Shown here: piece by piece, positions 1 to 7,900 of the stretch
Numbering within the stretch: the stretch's first letter is position 1
Layout: each line of letters begins with the position of its first letter
Source of the DNA: an uncultured Bacteroidales bacterium
GTDB lineage: Bacteria; Bacteroidota; Bacteroidia; Bacteroidales; P3
Length of the DNA: 11,480 nucleotides
Reading direction: 5' to 3'
NCBI GenBank assembly: GCA_947174375.1
Contig: CAMWIS010000039.1
Span: forward strand, 1 to 11,480
Made by a program: the position numbers and the translations under genes
Notes under the pieces: model-generated
What the model was told of the DNA's origin: nothing
Database searches by the model: none
The model's input: the letters and a program-made list of their open reading frames with translations, nothing else

Positions 1-128
1 CGTCTTAGAAAAGGTGGTTCGCCTCGGGTTAATTTCATTTAAATTGTTGGTTCAAAATTGTTTCGTGCCTATTGGGGGCATCGTGCGCTTTGCGTGTGGC
101 GGTATGGATGTCCTCTTGAAACAACCGC

Positions 129-159
129 TTGCTAATCCGTCGGAATTTTCTTAAATTTG
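129..159 (+). promoter_or_regulatory. Bacteroidota-type promoter of the methylmalonyl-CoA decarboxylase operon
   Basis: A perfect TAnnTTTG -7 box (TAAATTTG, 152-159) has a TTG -33 element at 129-131, with 20 bp between them. This matches the consensus known for the Bacteroidota primary sigma factor. Transcription would start near 165, leaving an AT-rich leader of about 38 nt before the mce ATG at 203. No Shine-Dalgarno sequence is visible there, which is normal for this phylum. The second promoter in the window (4939-4969) has the same 20-bp spacing, which supports both calls. Confidence 0.75.
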
Positions 160-202
160 CGACTTTAAAAATTTGCATATTAACTAATTAAATATCAATA
201 CT

Positions 203-607
203 ATGAAACCGACGCATATCGAACACATCGGGATTGCGGTTAAGAATCTCGACGAAGCGATCAAGTATTATCAGGACGTTCTCGGCCTGGAATGCTACAA
301 CATCGAAGAAGTGGCCGACCAGAAGGTCAAGACGGCTTTCTTCCAGGTAGGTCAGACGAAAATCGAACTGCTCGAATCGACCGACCCCGAAGGCACCATC
401 GCCAAGTTCATCGAAAAGAGAGGCGAGGGCGTACACCATATCGCGTTCGCGATGGAAGACGTGGCTACGGCTTTGAACGAAGCCGCCGACAAGGGCGTTC
501 AACTGATTGACAAGGCTCCGCGCAAAGGCGCCGAGAACTTGCAGATCGGCTTCCTGCACCCGAAATCGACCAAGGGCGTACTCACCGAATTTTGCGGAAA
601 GAAATAA
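203..607 (+). CDS. mce: Methylmalonyl-CoA epimerase
   Basis: A 134-residue cytosolic enzyme that interconverts (R)- and (S)-methylmalonyl-CoA, linking methylmalonyl-CoA mutase to the decarboxylase encoded downstream. It is a vicinal-oxygen-chelate (glyoxalase-like) fold at the usual family length, with two babab halves: residues 5-58 open with HIEHIGIAV and residues 77-130 with VHHIAFAM. The expected metal ligands are present: His8, Glu55 in IELLE, His79 and Glu129 in the C-terminal LTEF. A glutamate around 36, before the DQKVKTAFF stretch, lies where the family places a catalytic acid; this assignment is from memory of the family and not from an alignment. The start at 203 is the first ATG after the promoter and gives the canonical N-terminus. 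It is the first gene of the operon, 22 bp before mmdA. Confidence 0.95.
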   Translation: MKPTHIEHIGIAVKNLDEAIKYYQDVLGLECYNIEEVADQKVKTAFFQVGQTKIELLESTDPEGTIAKFIEKRGEGVHHIAFAMEDVATALNEAADKGVQLIDKAPRKGAENLQIGFLHPKSTKGVLTEFCGKK

Positions 608-629
608 TCACTAAATAACCGTTCGTATC

Positions 630-2189
630 ATGACATTTGAAGATAAAATCAAGCTGCTCCTCGACCAGCGCGCCCAGGCCAGATTGGGCGGCGGTCAGAA
701 GAGAATCGATTCGCAGCACGCCAAGGGCAAGCTCACGGCGCGCGAACGTTTGGAACTGCTTTTGGACGAAGGCTCGTTCGAAGAGTTCGATATGTTTGTT
801 ACCCACCGTTGCCACGACTTCGGTATGGAAAAACAGAGTTTCCTCACCGACGGCGTCGTTACCGGCTACGGTACCATCGACGGCCGTTTGGTGTATGTGT
901 TCTCGCAGGACTTCACGATTTTCGGCGGTTCGCTCTCCGAAAGCTTCGCCAAGAAGATCTGCAAGGTGATGGATATGGCCATGAAGGCCGGCGCGCCGGT
1001 TATCGGTATCAACGACTCGGGTGGCGCCCGTATCCAGGAAGGCGTACAGAGCTTGGCGGGCTATGCCGAGATTTTTGAACGCAACATTTTGGCTTCCGGC
1101 GTCGTGCCCCAGCTGTCGGCCATCTTCGGCCCCTGCGCCGGCGGTGCGGTTTATTCGCCCGCTTTGACCGACTTCATCATGATGTCGAAAGAGAACAGCT
1201 ATATGTTCGTGACGGGCCCCAAGGTGGTCAAGACCGTTACCAACGAGGACGTGACCGAAGACAAGCTCGGCGGCGCGATGGTTCACGCTTCCAAGTCGGG
1301 CGTGGCGCATTTCGTGGTGGATAGCGAACAGGAAGGTATCATGATGCTGCGTAAGCTCATCAACTACCTGCCGTCCAACAACCTCGAGGAAGCGCCGGTG
1401 GTGCCCTGCACCGACCCCATCGACCGTCTCGAAGACAGCCTCAACACGATTATTCCCGACAACCCCAATAAGCCCTACGACGTTTTGGACGTTATCCACG
1501 CCATCGTCGATGACCAGGAGTTTATGGAAGTACACCGTCACTATGCGCCGAACCTCGTGGTCGGTTTCGCCCGTTTCAACGGCCAGTCGGTCGGTATCGT
1601 GGCCAACCAGCCCAAGTACATCGCCGGCGTTTTGGATATCAACGCTTCGCGTAAGGGCGCGCGCTTCGTGCGTTTCTGCGATGCGTTCAACATCCCCATC
1701 GTTACGCTCGTGGACGTTCCCGGCTTCCTGCCCGGTACGGCCCAGGAATACGGCGGCATCATCATCCACGGCGCCAAGTTCCTGTTCGCCTACGGTGAAG
1801 CTACGGTGCCCAAGGTGACGATTACGTTGCGCAAGTCCTACGGCGGTGCGCACGACGTTATGAGCTCCAAGCAGCTGCGCGGCGATATCAACTACGCGTG
1901 GCCGTCGGCCGAAATCGCGGTTATGGGTGCTTCCGGCGCTATCTCCATCCTGTATGGCAAGGAAGTGAAGGAAATCACCGATGCCGAGGCGCGTCAGAAA
2001 TTCGTGGAAGAGAAGACGGCCGAATACGAGAACAAGTTCGCCAATCCTTACAACGCGGCCAGCTACGGCTTCATCGACGATGTCATCGAACCGCGCAACA
2101 CGCGTTTCCGCATCATCCGTGCGCTCAAGGCTTTGGCCACGAAGAAAGACACTGTTCCGCCTAAGAAGCACACCAATATTCCGTTGTAA
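630..2189 (+). CDS. mmdA: Methylmalonyl-CoA decarboxylase alpha subunit (carboxyltransferase; propionyl-CoA carboxylase beta-like)
   Basis: A 519-residue carboxyltransferase that moves the carboxyl group of (S)-methylmalonyl-CoA to biotin on MmdC and releases propionyl-CoA. It has the tandem crotonase-like halves of the biotin-dependent carboxyltransferase family. The N-terminal half carries SGGARIQEG (130-138) and PCAGGAVYSPA (168-178). The C-terminal half carries VDVPGFLPG (361-369), GGAHDVMSS (405-413) and MGASGA (432-437). These glycine-rich turns form the oxyanion holes in known structures. The length is full for the family (about 510-520). By sequence alone it could be called propionyl-CoA carboxylase beta. 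The neighbouring OadG-, biotin-carrier- and OadB-type genes, and the absence of a biotin carboxylase, argue for the Na+-pumping decarboxylase. Isoleucine is encoded only by ATC and ATT, a biased usage consistent with high expression. Confidence 0.93.
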   Translation: MTFEDKIKLLLDQRAQARLGGGQKRIDSQHAKGKLTARERLELLLDEGSFEEFDMFVTHRCHDFGMEKQSFLTDGVVTGYGTIDGRLVYVFSQDFTIFGGSLSESFAKKICKVMDMAMKAGAPVIGINDSGGARIQEGVQSLAGYAEIFERNILASGVVPQLSAIFGPCAGGAVYSPALTDFIMMSKENSYMFVTGPKVVKTVTNEDVTEDKLGGAMVHASKSGVAHFVVDSEQEGIMMLRKLINYLPSNNLEEAPVVPCTDPIDRLEDSLNTIIPDNPNKPYDVLDVIHAIVDDQEFMEVHRHYAPNLVVGFARFNGQSVGIVANQPKYIAGVLDINASRKGARFVRFCDAFNIPIVTLVDVPGFLPGTAQEYGGIIIHGAKFLFAYGEATVPKVTITLRKSYGGAHDVMSSKQLRGDINYAWPSAEIAVMGASGAISILYGKEVKEITDAEARQKFVEEKTAEYENKFANPYNAASYGFIDDVIEPRNTRFRIIRALKALATKKDTVPPKKHTNIPL

Positions 2190-2208
2190 CATTAAACAGG
2201 CGAGAAAA

Positions 2209-3180
2209 ATGAACAGTAAGAAATTTTTGATCGTTTGGACGGTCGTTTGCGCGCTGGCAGCCTCGCTGCCGACGCAGGCGGCCGCCGCCCCCGCTTCCGA
2301 AGCGGAGGCCTCCGTGCAGGCGGTCGGTTTTGCCGACCCGCTGATTCCTCAACTTTTCGCCTTCGATAAGGAAAGCCAGATTTTCGTCGGCATCAACTCC
2401 GTTGAAAACGCGGTGGACCTTATCGCCTACGACGGCGCCACGATGACGTTCCGTGAACGTTTCATCGCCGACCGCGTAGCCGGCAGGCATGATGTGGTCA
2501 ATATTTACCGCCCCCAGAGCGTTGCGGTTTACGACGGTCATATCGTTATTCTGGCCACGCAGCGGGATTCCTGCTATCTGGCGGTTCTGAACCTGCAGGG
2601 CGAGGAAGTGGAACGCTTCTATTTCGCCGGCAACGCTTTCGCGTTCAGCTATGACCCGGAAGCGCGCGAACTGTATATAGCGGGCGAAAACGGCTTGGGT
2701 TACGACGTGACGGTATTGGATGCGGCGGCCGGCTTGGAAAGCCTGGTCTTCCATCCTGACCTCAACTTCCACTACCTCAAACCCAAAAAGGCGGAAGAGA
2801 TGCAGAAGAACGACCCGCACGGCGTGGCGCTGATGCTCATCGCCATTTCGGTGGTGTTCTTCGGTTTGGTGTTGCTCTATGTCGCGTTCAAGTCTTTGGG
2901 CAAAGGCATCATGGCCTTCAACCACTGGCGTGCGGTGAAAGCCGAACAGAAGGCGACGGGCGGCGACAAGGCGGCCATCAAGGCTTCGATTCCCAAGGGC
3001 GAAGACCTGAGCGGCGACGTCTATGCGGCTATCGCGGCGGCCATCTATATGTACCAAAGCGAGCTGCATGACGAAGAGAACACGATTCTGACGATAGAGA
3101 AAGTATCGCGCACCTATTCGCCGTGGAGTTCCAAGCTGTATGGCATGAATCCTTATTTTCAAATCAAAAACGGTAAATAA
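2209..3180 (+). CDS. oadG: OadG-family membrane subunit with periplasmic blade-repeat domain
   Basis: A 323-residue protein whose C-terminal third resembles the gamma/delta subunit of Na+-translocating decarboxylases, the small anchor that tethers the soluble carboxyltransferase to the membrane pump. It starts with a signal peptide (residues 1 to about 27: MNSKK, a hydrophobic core, then TQAAAA). Residues 47-181 contain three roughly 40-residue beta-propeller-like repeats, beginning near 47, 102 and 143. Next come one transmembrane helix (about 204-227), a charged linker and a helical tail ending in TYSPWSSKLYG (302-312), a conserved-looking tail that I expect to contact the alpha subunit. 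Predicted topology is repeats in the periplasm and tail in the cytosol. Classical OadG or MmdD subunits are only about 80-120 residues and lack such a domain. The reading frame is open far upstream, but the ATG at 2209, 19 bp after mmdA, is the start that yields the signal peptide and avoids a long overlap. Position in the operon supports the role. Confidence 0.82.
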   Translation: MNSKKFLIVWTVVCALAASLPTQAAAAPASEAEASVQAVGFADPLIPQLFAFDKESQIFVGINSVENAVDLIAYDGATMTFRERFIADRVAGRHDVVNIYRPQSVAVYDGHIVILATQRDSCYLAVLNLQGEEVERFYFAGNAFAFSYDPEARELYIAGENGLGYDVTVLDAAAGLESLVFHPDLNFHYLKPKKAEEMQKNDPHGVALMLIAISVVFFGLVLLYVAFKSLGKGIMAFNHWRAVKAEQKATGGDKAAIKASIPKGEDLSGDVYAAIAAAIYMYQSELHDEENTILTIEKVSRTYSPWSSKLYGMNPYFQIKNGK

Positions 3181-3185
3181 ACACT

Positions 3186-3617
3186 ATGAAAAATTATAAA
3201 TTCACGATCCACGGCACCCAGTACGAAGTGGAAATCAACAGCGTGGAGGATCAGACGATCAAGCTCAACCTGAACGGTACGCCCTACGAGGTTAAGGTAG
3301 ATAAGGAAATCAAGCAGACGAAGACGCCCAAGCTCATGCGCTCCGTTGCGGTTCCCTCCACCGAGGGCGATGCGACGAACGCCCGCACCAACGCCGCCAG
3401 CGCCACGGCCGAAATCAAGTCGCCGCTGCCCGGTACGGTGCTCGACGTCATGGTCAAGGAAGGCGATACGGTTAAGGTTGGCCAGCACCTGCTGTTGCTG
3501 GAAGCCATGAAAATGGAAAACAACATCGATTCCGACAAGGAAGGCGTGGTTAAGACCATCAAGGTACGTAAAGGGGATGCCGTTATGGAAGGCGACGTCC
3601 TGATCGTAATGGAATAG
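3186..3617 (+). CDS. mmdC: Biotin carboxyl carrier subunit of methylmalonyl-CoA decarboxylase
   Basis: A 143-residue carrier whose biotin accepts the carboxyl group from MmdA and delivers it to the membrane beta subunit. The C-terminal biotinyl/lipoyl domain (about 75-143) has the biotinylation motif EAMKMEN, with Lys109 as the modified residue. It also has SPLPGTVLDVMVKEGD before the motif and KGDAVMEGDVLIVME after it, the two symmetric halves of the flattened barrel. An Ala/Thr-rich linker (about 56-74) gives the swinging arm. The first 45 residues hold two short beta-hairpin-like repeats (YKFTIHGTQYEVEI and LNLNGTPYEVKVDK), a common N-terminal extension in this group. It begins 5 bp after the oadG stop. 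Its own stop codon lies in the ribosome binding site of the next gene. Confidence 0.94.
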   Translation: MKNYKFTIHGTQYEVEINSVEDQTIKLNLNGTPYEVKVDKEIKQTKTPKLMRSVAVPSTEGDATNARTNAASATAEIKSPLPGTVLDVMVKEGDTVKVGQHLLLLEAMKMENNIDSDKEGVVKTIKVRKGDAVMEGDVLIVME

Positions 3618-3621
3618 GAGG
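3616..3621 (+). promoter_or_regulatory. Strong Shine-Dalgarno site overlapping the mmdC stop codon
   Basis: AGGAGG at 3616-3621 (AGGAGGT if the following base is counted) ends 6 bases before the ATG at 3628 and fixes that start. Its first two bases belong to the TAG stop of mmdC (3615-3617), so ribosomes ending on mmdC sit on the site. Such a complete Shine-Dalgarno is uncommon in Bacteroidota, where most genes rely on AT-rich leaders. None of the other genes in this window has one. Confidence 0.75.
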
Positions 3622-3627
3622 TAACGT

Positions 3628-4791
3628 ATGTTGTCAGAAGCGAGTTTTCTCCAATTCATTATGGCTCAGATGGGCCAGTTCCTCGATTACACGGCTTTCG
3701 CCAATGTGACGTGGGGACACCTCATTATGATCTGCGTGGGCTTGCTGTTCATCTACTTGGCCATTGCCAAGGAATTCGAACCCATGCTGTTGATTCCTAT
3801 CGGCTTCGGTATGATTATCGGGAATATCCCGTTCTATCCGGGGCTTAAAATCGGTATTTACGAACAAGGCTCCGTGTTGAACATCCTCTATCACGGGGTG
3901 CAGAACGGCTGGTACCCGCCCTTGATTTTCTTGGGCATCGGGGCCATGACCGACTTCTCGGCCTTGATTTCCAATCCGAAGCTTATGCTGGTGGGCGCGG
4001 CCGCTCAGTTCGGCATCTTCTTCGCCTATGCGGTGGCCTTGCTGCTCGGCTTTTCGCCGGCGGAAGCGGGTGCCATCGGTATCATCGGCGGTGCCGACGG
4101 CCCTACGGCCATCTTTATCTCGTCCAAACTGGCGCCTGACCTGATGGGGGCCATCGCCGTGTCGGCTTACTCCTACATGGCTTTGGTACCGGTTATCCAA
4201 CCGCCTATCATGCGGGCGTTGACCACCAAGAAAGAACGCGTTATCCGGATGCGTCCGCCGCGTGCCGTCACCAAGACCGAGAAAGTGATTTTCCCGATTG
4301 TCGGCATCCTGCTCACGACGTTTATCGTACCGACGGGTCTGCCTTTGTTGGGTATGCTGTTCTTCGGCAACCTGCTCAAGGAAAGCGGCGTTACCAAGCG
4401 TCTGGCCAACACGGCCAGCGGCCCGATGATCGATGTGGTGACGATTCTGATCGGTTTGACCGTAGGTGCGTCCACGCAGGCGACGTCCTTCCTGACGCCT
4501 AAATCCATCCTGATTTTCGTGTTGGGTGCGTTGTCGTTCGTGATCGCCACCACCTGCGGCGTTCTGTTCGTCAAGTTCTTCAACCTGTTCCTCAAGGGCG
4601 ACAACAAAATCAACCCGCTTATCGGTAACGCCGGTGTATCGGCCGTGCCCGACTCGGCGCGTGTTTCCCAAGTGGTCGGTTTGGAATACGACAAGACGAA
4701 CTATCTGCTCATGCACGCCATGGGCCCGAATGTGGCCGGTGTTATCGGTTCGGCTGTGGCCGCCGGTATCTTGCTGAGCTTCCTTTACTAG
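3628..4791 (+). CDS. mmdB: Na+-translocating methylmalonyl-CoA decarboxylase beta subunit
   Basis: A 387-residue polytopic inner-membrane protein of the OadB/MmdB/GcdB family. It decarboxylates carboxybiotin on MmdC, consumes a periplasmic proton and exports Na+. All residues shown by mutagenesis to matter in Klebsiella OadB are conserved with the same spacing: Asp157 in GGADGPTAI (Klebsiella D203), Tyr183 in YSYM (Y229), and Asn329, Gly333, Ser338 and Arg345 in the INPLIGNAGVSAVP...ARVSQ region (N373, G377, S382, R389). Hydrophobic segments start near residues 30, 52, 95, 119, 172, 220, 267, 291 and 367. The protein is shorter than Klebsiella OadB mainly at the N-terminus, as in other MmdB proteins. 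It is the last gene of the operon and is followed 34 bp later by a strong terminator. Confidence 0.95.
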   Translation: MLSEASFLQFIMAQMGQFLDYTAFANVTWGHLIMICVGLLFIYLAIAKEFEPMLLIPIGFGMIIGNIPFYPGLKIGIYEQGSVLNILYHGVQNGWYPPLIFLGIGAMTDFSALISNPKLMLVGAAAQFGIFFAYAVALLLGFSPAEAGAIGIIGGADGPTAIFISSKLAPDLMGAIAVSAYSYMALVPVIQPPIMRALTTKKERVIRMRPPRAVTKTEKVIFPIVGILLTTFIVPTGLPLLGMLFFGNLLKESGVTKRLANTASGPMIDVVTILIGLTVGASTQATSFLTPKSILIFVLGALSFVIATTCGVLFVKFFNLFLKGDNKINPLIGNAGVSAVPDSARVSQVVGLEYDKTNYLLMHAMGPNVAGVIGSAVAAGILLSFLY

Positions 4792-4803
4792 TATTCCGTG
4801 TGA

Positions 4804-4818
4804 CCCGACGGGTTCGGG
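4804..4818 (+). other. Small GC-rich hairpin ahead of the terminator
   Basis: CCCGA (4804-4808) can pair with TCGGG (4814-4818) around a 5-base loop, 7 bases before the main terminator stem. It is not followed by a T run. It may stabilise the mRNA 3' end or assist the terminator, or it may be chance in GC-rich DNA. Confidence 0.3.
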
Positions 4819-4825
4819 CCTTCAG

Positions 4826-4858
4826 ACGGGCGGTTTCCGAGAGGAGACCGCCCGTTTT
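4826..4858 (+). terminator. Rho-independent terminator of the decarboxylase operon
   Basis: A 13-bp stem pairs ACGGGCGGTTTCC (4826-4838) with GGAGACCGCCCGT (4843-4855). It has one T-G wobble and a GAGA tetraloop (4839-4842), which is of the stable GNRA class. It is followed by TTTTCGTTTG. It lies 34 bp after the mmdB stop and separates the metabolic operon from the secreted-protein genes. Confidence 0.9.
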
Positions 4859-4889
4859 CGTTTGCCGAGGCGCCGCCCTCCGTTTTTAA

Positions 4890-4929
4890 GATTTTTTAAG
4901 AATCTCCGCATATATTAGGATTTTTTAAG
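4890..4929 (+). repeat. AT-rich direct repeats upstream of the second promoter
   Basis: The 11-mer GATTTTTTAAG occurs at 4890-4900 and again at 4919-4929, 29 bp apart. A related TTTTTAAG tract sits just before the first copy and GGATTTT follows the second. The first copy also lies within an imperfect palindrome, AGATT-TTTTAAG-AATCT (4889-4905). The block is about 46-86 bp upstream of the predicted transcription start and stands out from the GC-rich surroundings. It could be an UP-like element or a regulator site; nothing in the sequence decides which. Confidence 0.5.
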
Positions 4930-4938
4930 GATTTTCCG

Positions 4939-4969
4939 TTGGCGCGGCGGCCGTGCCCCGCTACCTTTG
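4939..4969 (+). promoter_or_regulatory. Bacteroidota-type promoter of the secreted-protein operon
   Basis: TACCTTTG at 4962-4969 matches the TAnnTTTG -7 consensus, with TTG at 4939-4941 as the -33 element and 20 bp between them. Transcription would start near 4975, about 25 nt before the ATG at 5000. No other candidate lies between the terminator and the gene. No promoter is evident before the second gene at 9544, so this one probably drives both. Confidence 0.8.
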
Positions 4970-4999
4970 CGTCCATAAACCGTATAAATACATGGGATT

Positions 5000-7900
5000 A
5001 TGGATAAGGTAGCAGGAATCAGGCGTTGGCGGCGGCTTTGGGGCGTTGTCGCGGCCTGTGTTTTATGGCTCGGCCTGTTGGGCCGGGGCACGGCCGCCGC
5101 GCAGGAGACGGCGGCGGAGGGCGACGGGCTTTCCGACTTTTGGGAGCGCGTCAAGACCGAAGTGTTGGGCTATTTCGATCGCTTCGACGATTACCTCTCG
5201 CGCACGCGCTTGTTGACGGTGGGCGAGTTGCAGTCGCTGCCCGTCGGCTTGCAGACCAAAATCGGGCAGACGGCTTGCGATTTGTTGGTGACCGAAGCCA
5301 CCTTCGGGCCCGACTATACCGATTTGACGGTCTTTCTCCGGCTCACGACGCCGTCTTACGAGGGCGGCAACCTGACGCTCTATTTCGGCAGCGAGGACGT
5401 CCGCATTTCGGCGCAGGGCGGCTTTGTCGGCGACCTGAAGCTGGCCTTGCTCTCGGAAGTGAATATCGGCGGTAAGGGCGGCGCCTTCCGGTTGGTGCTT
5501 GACCCGGCGCGCAAGCGGGGCGATCTGCCGCCCACCTATGCCATCGTCGGCTGCGAGGGCTTTGAGGAGATGCAGGTCAATGGCCGCGTCATCGTCTCGT
5601 CCGATTACGCCAAGCCGGTATTCAACGGCAAACCGTTGGATAACCGAGAGTTGGAGATTCCGTTTTCGTGCCGGGCCAGCGGCTTGGACCGCATCATGGC
5701 CGACGTGGAGGTGCCGGAGTTCGCGCTCACGGCCTTGCCCGACTGGCGCTTTGAGGCCAAGCGCGCCGTATTCGATTTCAGCACCGGAGAAAACGCGCCG
5801 GCCATGGACTACTACCGTTATCCCGGCGCCAAACTCTACGACGGCTTCCCGGAGGCGTGGACGGGCTTGTATATAGAGGATTTCTACGTACATTTCCCCA
5901 CCTATGTTAAAAACGAAGAGAAGTTGGGCGGCAGTCCGGTGTTCGGCGCCGAACGGCTGTGGTTGGATGAAAACGGTTTTTCGGGCCTGCTGCAAGCCAA
6001 GGACGTATTGCAAATCAACAAGGGCTTGCTCGACTCGTGGCGGTTTTCGGTGGATGAGGTCGATATCCGCATCGTGGCCAACCGCATCAAGGAAGGCAAG
6101 ATGCAGGGCGACATCAGCCTGCCCGTCAGCACGCGCAACAGTTTCGGCTATACGGTCGATTTTAAGACCGACGGCAGCTGGGACATGAAGGTAAAGGTAG
6201 GCGAGCGCATGAGCTTCGACCTGTGGAAGTCGTTGAACGTGGAACTGTTCGCCACTTCGTATATCAAAGTGGATAAGAAAGCGTCGGACACGTCGGTGCA
6301 TCTTACGGCCAACCTGTCCGGCAAAATGGTGCTGGATCCTACGGCCAAGGGCGGCGCGTCGGATACCGCCGGCGCGGATGCCAAGCAGCCGAAGGGCAAG
6401 TTCCAACTCGGCGAAATCGCGTTTTCGAACCTCAAGGTCAGCAACCGCGAGCCCTATCTGGAAATCGGCAAACTCGAACTCAAACAGAACGCCAAAATCA
6501 GCCATTTCCCGGTTTCGTTAGATAAAGTCAGTTTCAGTTTCAAGGATTGGAAATCCAGCTTGGGCTTCGGCATGAAGGTGGATTTGGCACCGCGCGGCGG
6601 GCGGGTCAATTACGCCGGCGATTTGGAATTTTCGATACATTCCACGCTCAAAGACCATAAAAACGACACGGCCATGCACTGGGCGTTCGCCGGCTTCCAT
6701 ATCGACAAACTCAAGGTGGATATCGGTACGCCGGTCTTCGCGCTCAAAGGGGCGGCCACGTTTTTCGAAGACGACAAGAACTATGGCGACGGCTTTAAGG
6801 GCGAACTCGGCTTCCACATGAAAACGGGCCTGAAATTCGGCCTCGACGCCAACGTAATGTTCGGTTCCATGCCCTCGTACCGCTATTGGTATGCCGATAT
6901 CCTGACCGATTTCGGCGGCGCGGGCATGATGGTCTATCCGGGCTTTCAAATTTCCGGCATAGGCGGTGGCGCCTATCAGCATATGCGCATGGAACCCGAC
7001 AAAGAGGGTGCGAACTACGGGGAACGCCTGACGGTGACAGGCGTGCGCTATGTGCCGGACAGTGCGAAGGGTTTGGGCGTCAAGGCGTTCTGCAAACTCT
7101 CGACGCAGGGCAATCCCGACTTGTTCCAGGCCGACGTGGCGTTGAGCGTGGGCGTCTTGCAGGGCGGCGGCCTCGACCATATCAGTTTTCAGGGCGTGGC
7201 CAAATTGATGAACAAGACCGAATTGGCGGGCTTGGCCAACCTGGGCAATAAAATAACGCAGGCCTTGGAAGCCGACAGCACGAAGTGGGAGAAGATGCGG
7301 AAGGCCTCCACGGCCGACGCCGCGTTTACGGCCACCGCGCTCCTGACCTACGACCAAAACAACCGATCGTTCTACGGCCTGTTCGACACCTATCTGCAAA
7401 TGGGGCTCATACAGGGCGTGGGCTCGGACGGCCACGTGGGGGCTTGCGAAATGTATTTTTCCCAGCCCAAATGGTTCATCCACGTCGGGCATCCCGACCA
7501 CCGGCTCGGCATCAAGATGGACTTGGGCTTGCTCAATGTACGGACCGACAGCTATTTCGTGACGGGCAACGAATTGCCGGCCATGCCGCCGCTGCCGTCC
7601 AAACTGAGGCGTTTGCTCAAAGACAACGAAACCGCGGGCCTGAACAGCCGCCCGTTGACGGAGATACAGGGCGGCAAGGGCTTCGCGTTCGGCAGCTCGT
7701 TGGCCGTCAATACGGGCAACCTGAATTGTTGGCTGCTCTATGGCCGTTTTGAGTCTGAAATCGGCTTCGACATCCTCATGAAGCAATACAAGGGCGTTTT
7801 CTGCAACGGCAAGTCGGAGGTCATGGGCTTGAACGGCTGGTATGCCACGGGGCAGGCCTACGCCTATCTGTATGGCGCCATCGGCTTGCGGGTCAATCTG

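Noticed and set aside
10..35. Short hairpin AGGTG-GTT-CGCCT near the left edge as a terminator of an upstream gene
   Set aside because: The stem is only 5 bp with a wobble and a 3-base loop, and no T run follows directly. No coding end is visible before it.
1..128. Possible gene tail or small ORF at the left edge
   Set aside because: No frame gives a credible coding sequence, and base composition is mixed and AT-rich. I see nothing identifiable in it.
582..2192. 536-codon open frame on the - strand opposite mmdA
   Set aside because: It is a shadow of the strongly biased codons of mmdA. It overlaps a gene with unmistakable carboxyltransferase motifs and has no promoter or domain of its own.
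1981..2208. In-frame upstream extension of the OadG-family gene, with an ATG at 1981
   Set aside because: It would overlap the conserved C-terminus of mmdA by about 200 bases, encodes an Arg/Ser-rich peptide typical of a shifted frame, and would bury the signal peptide that starts at 2209.
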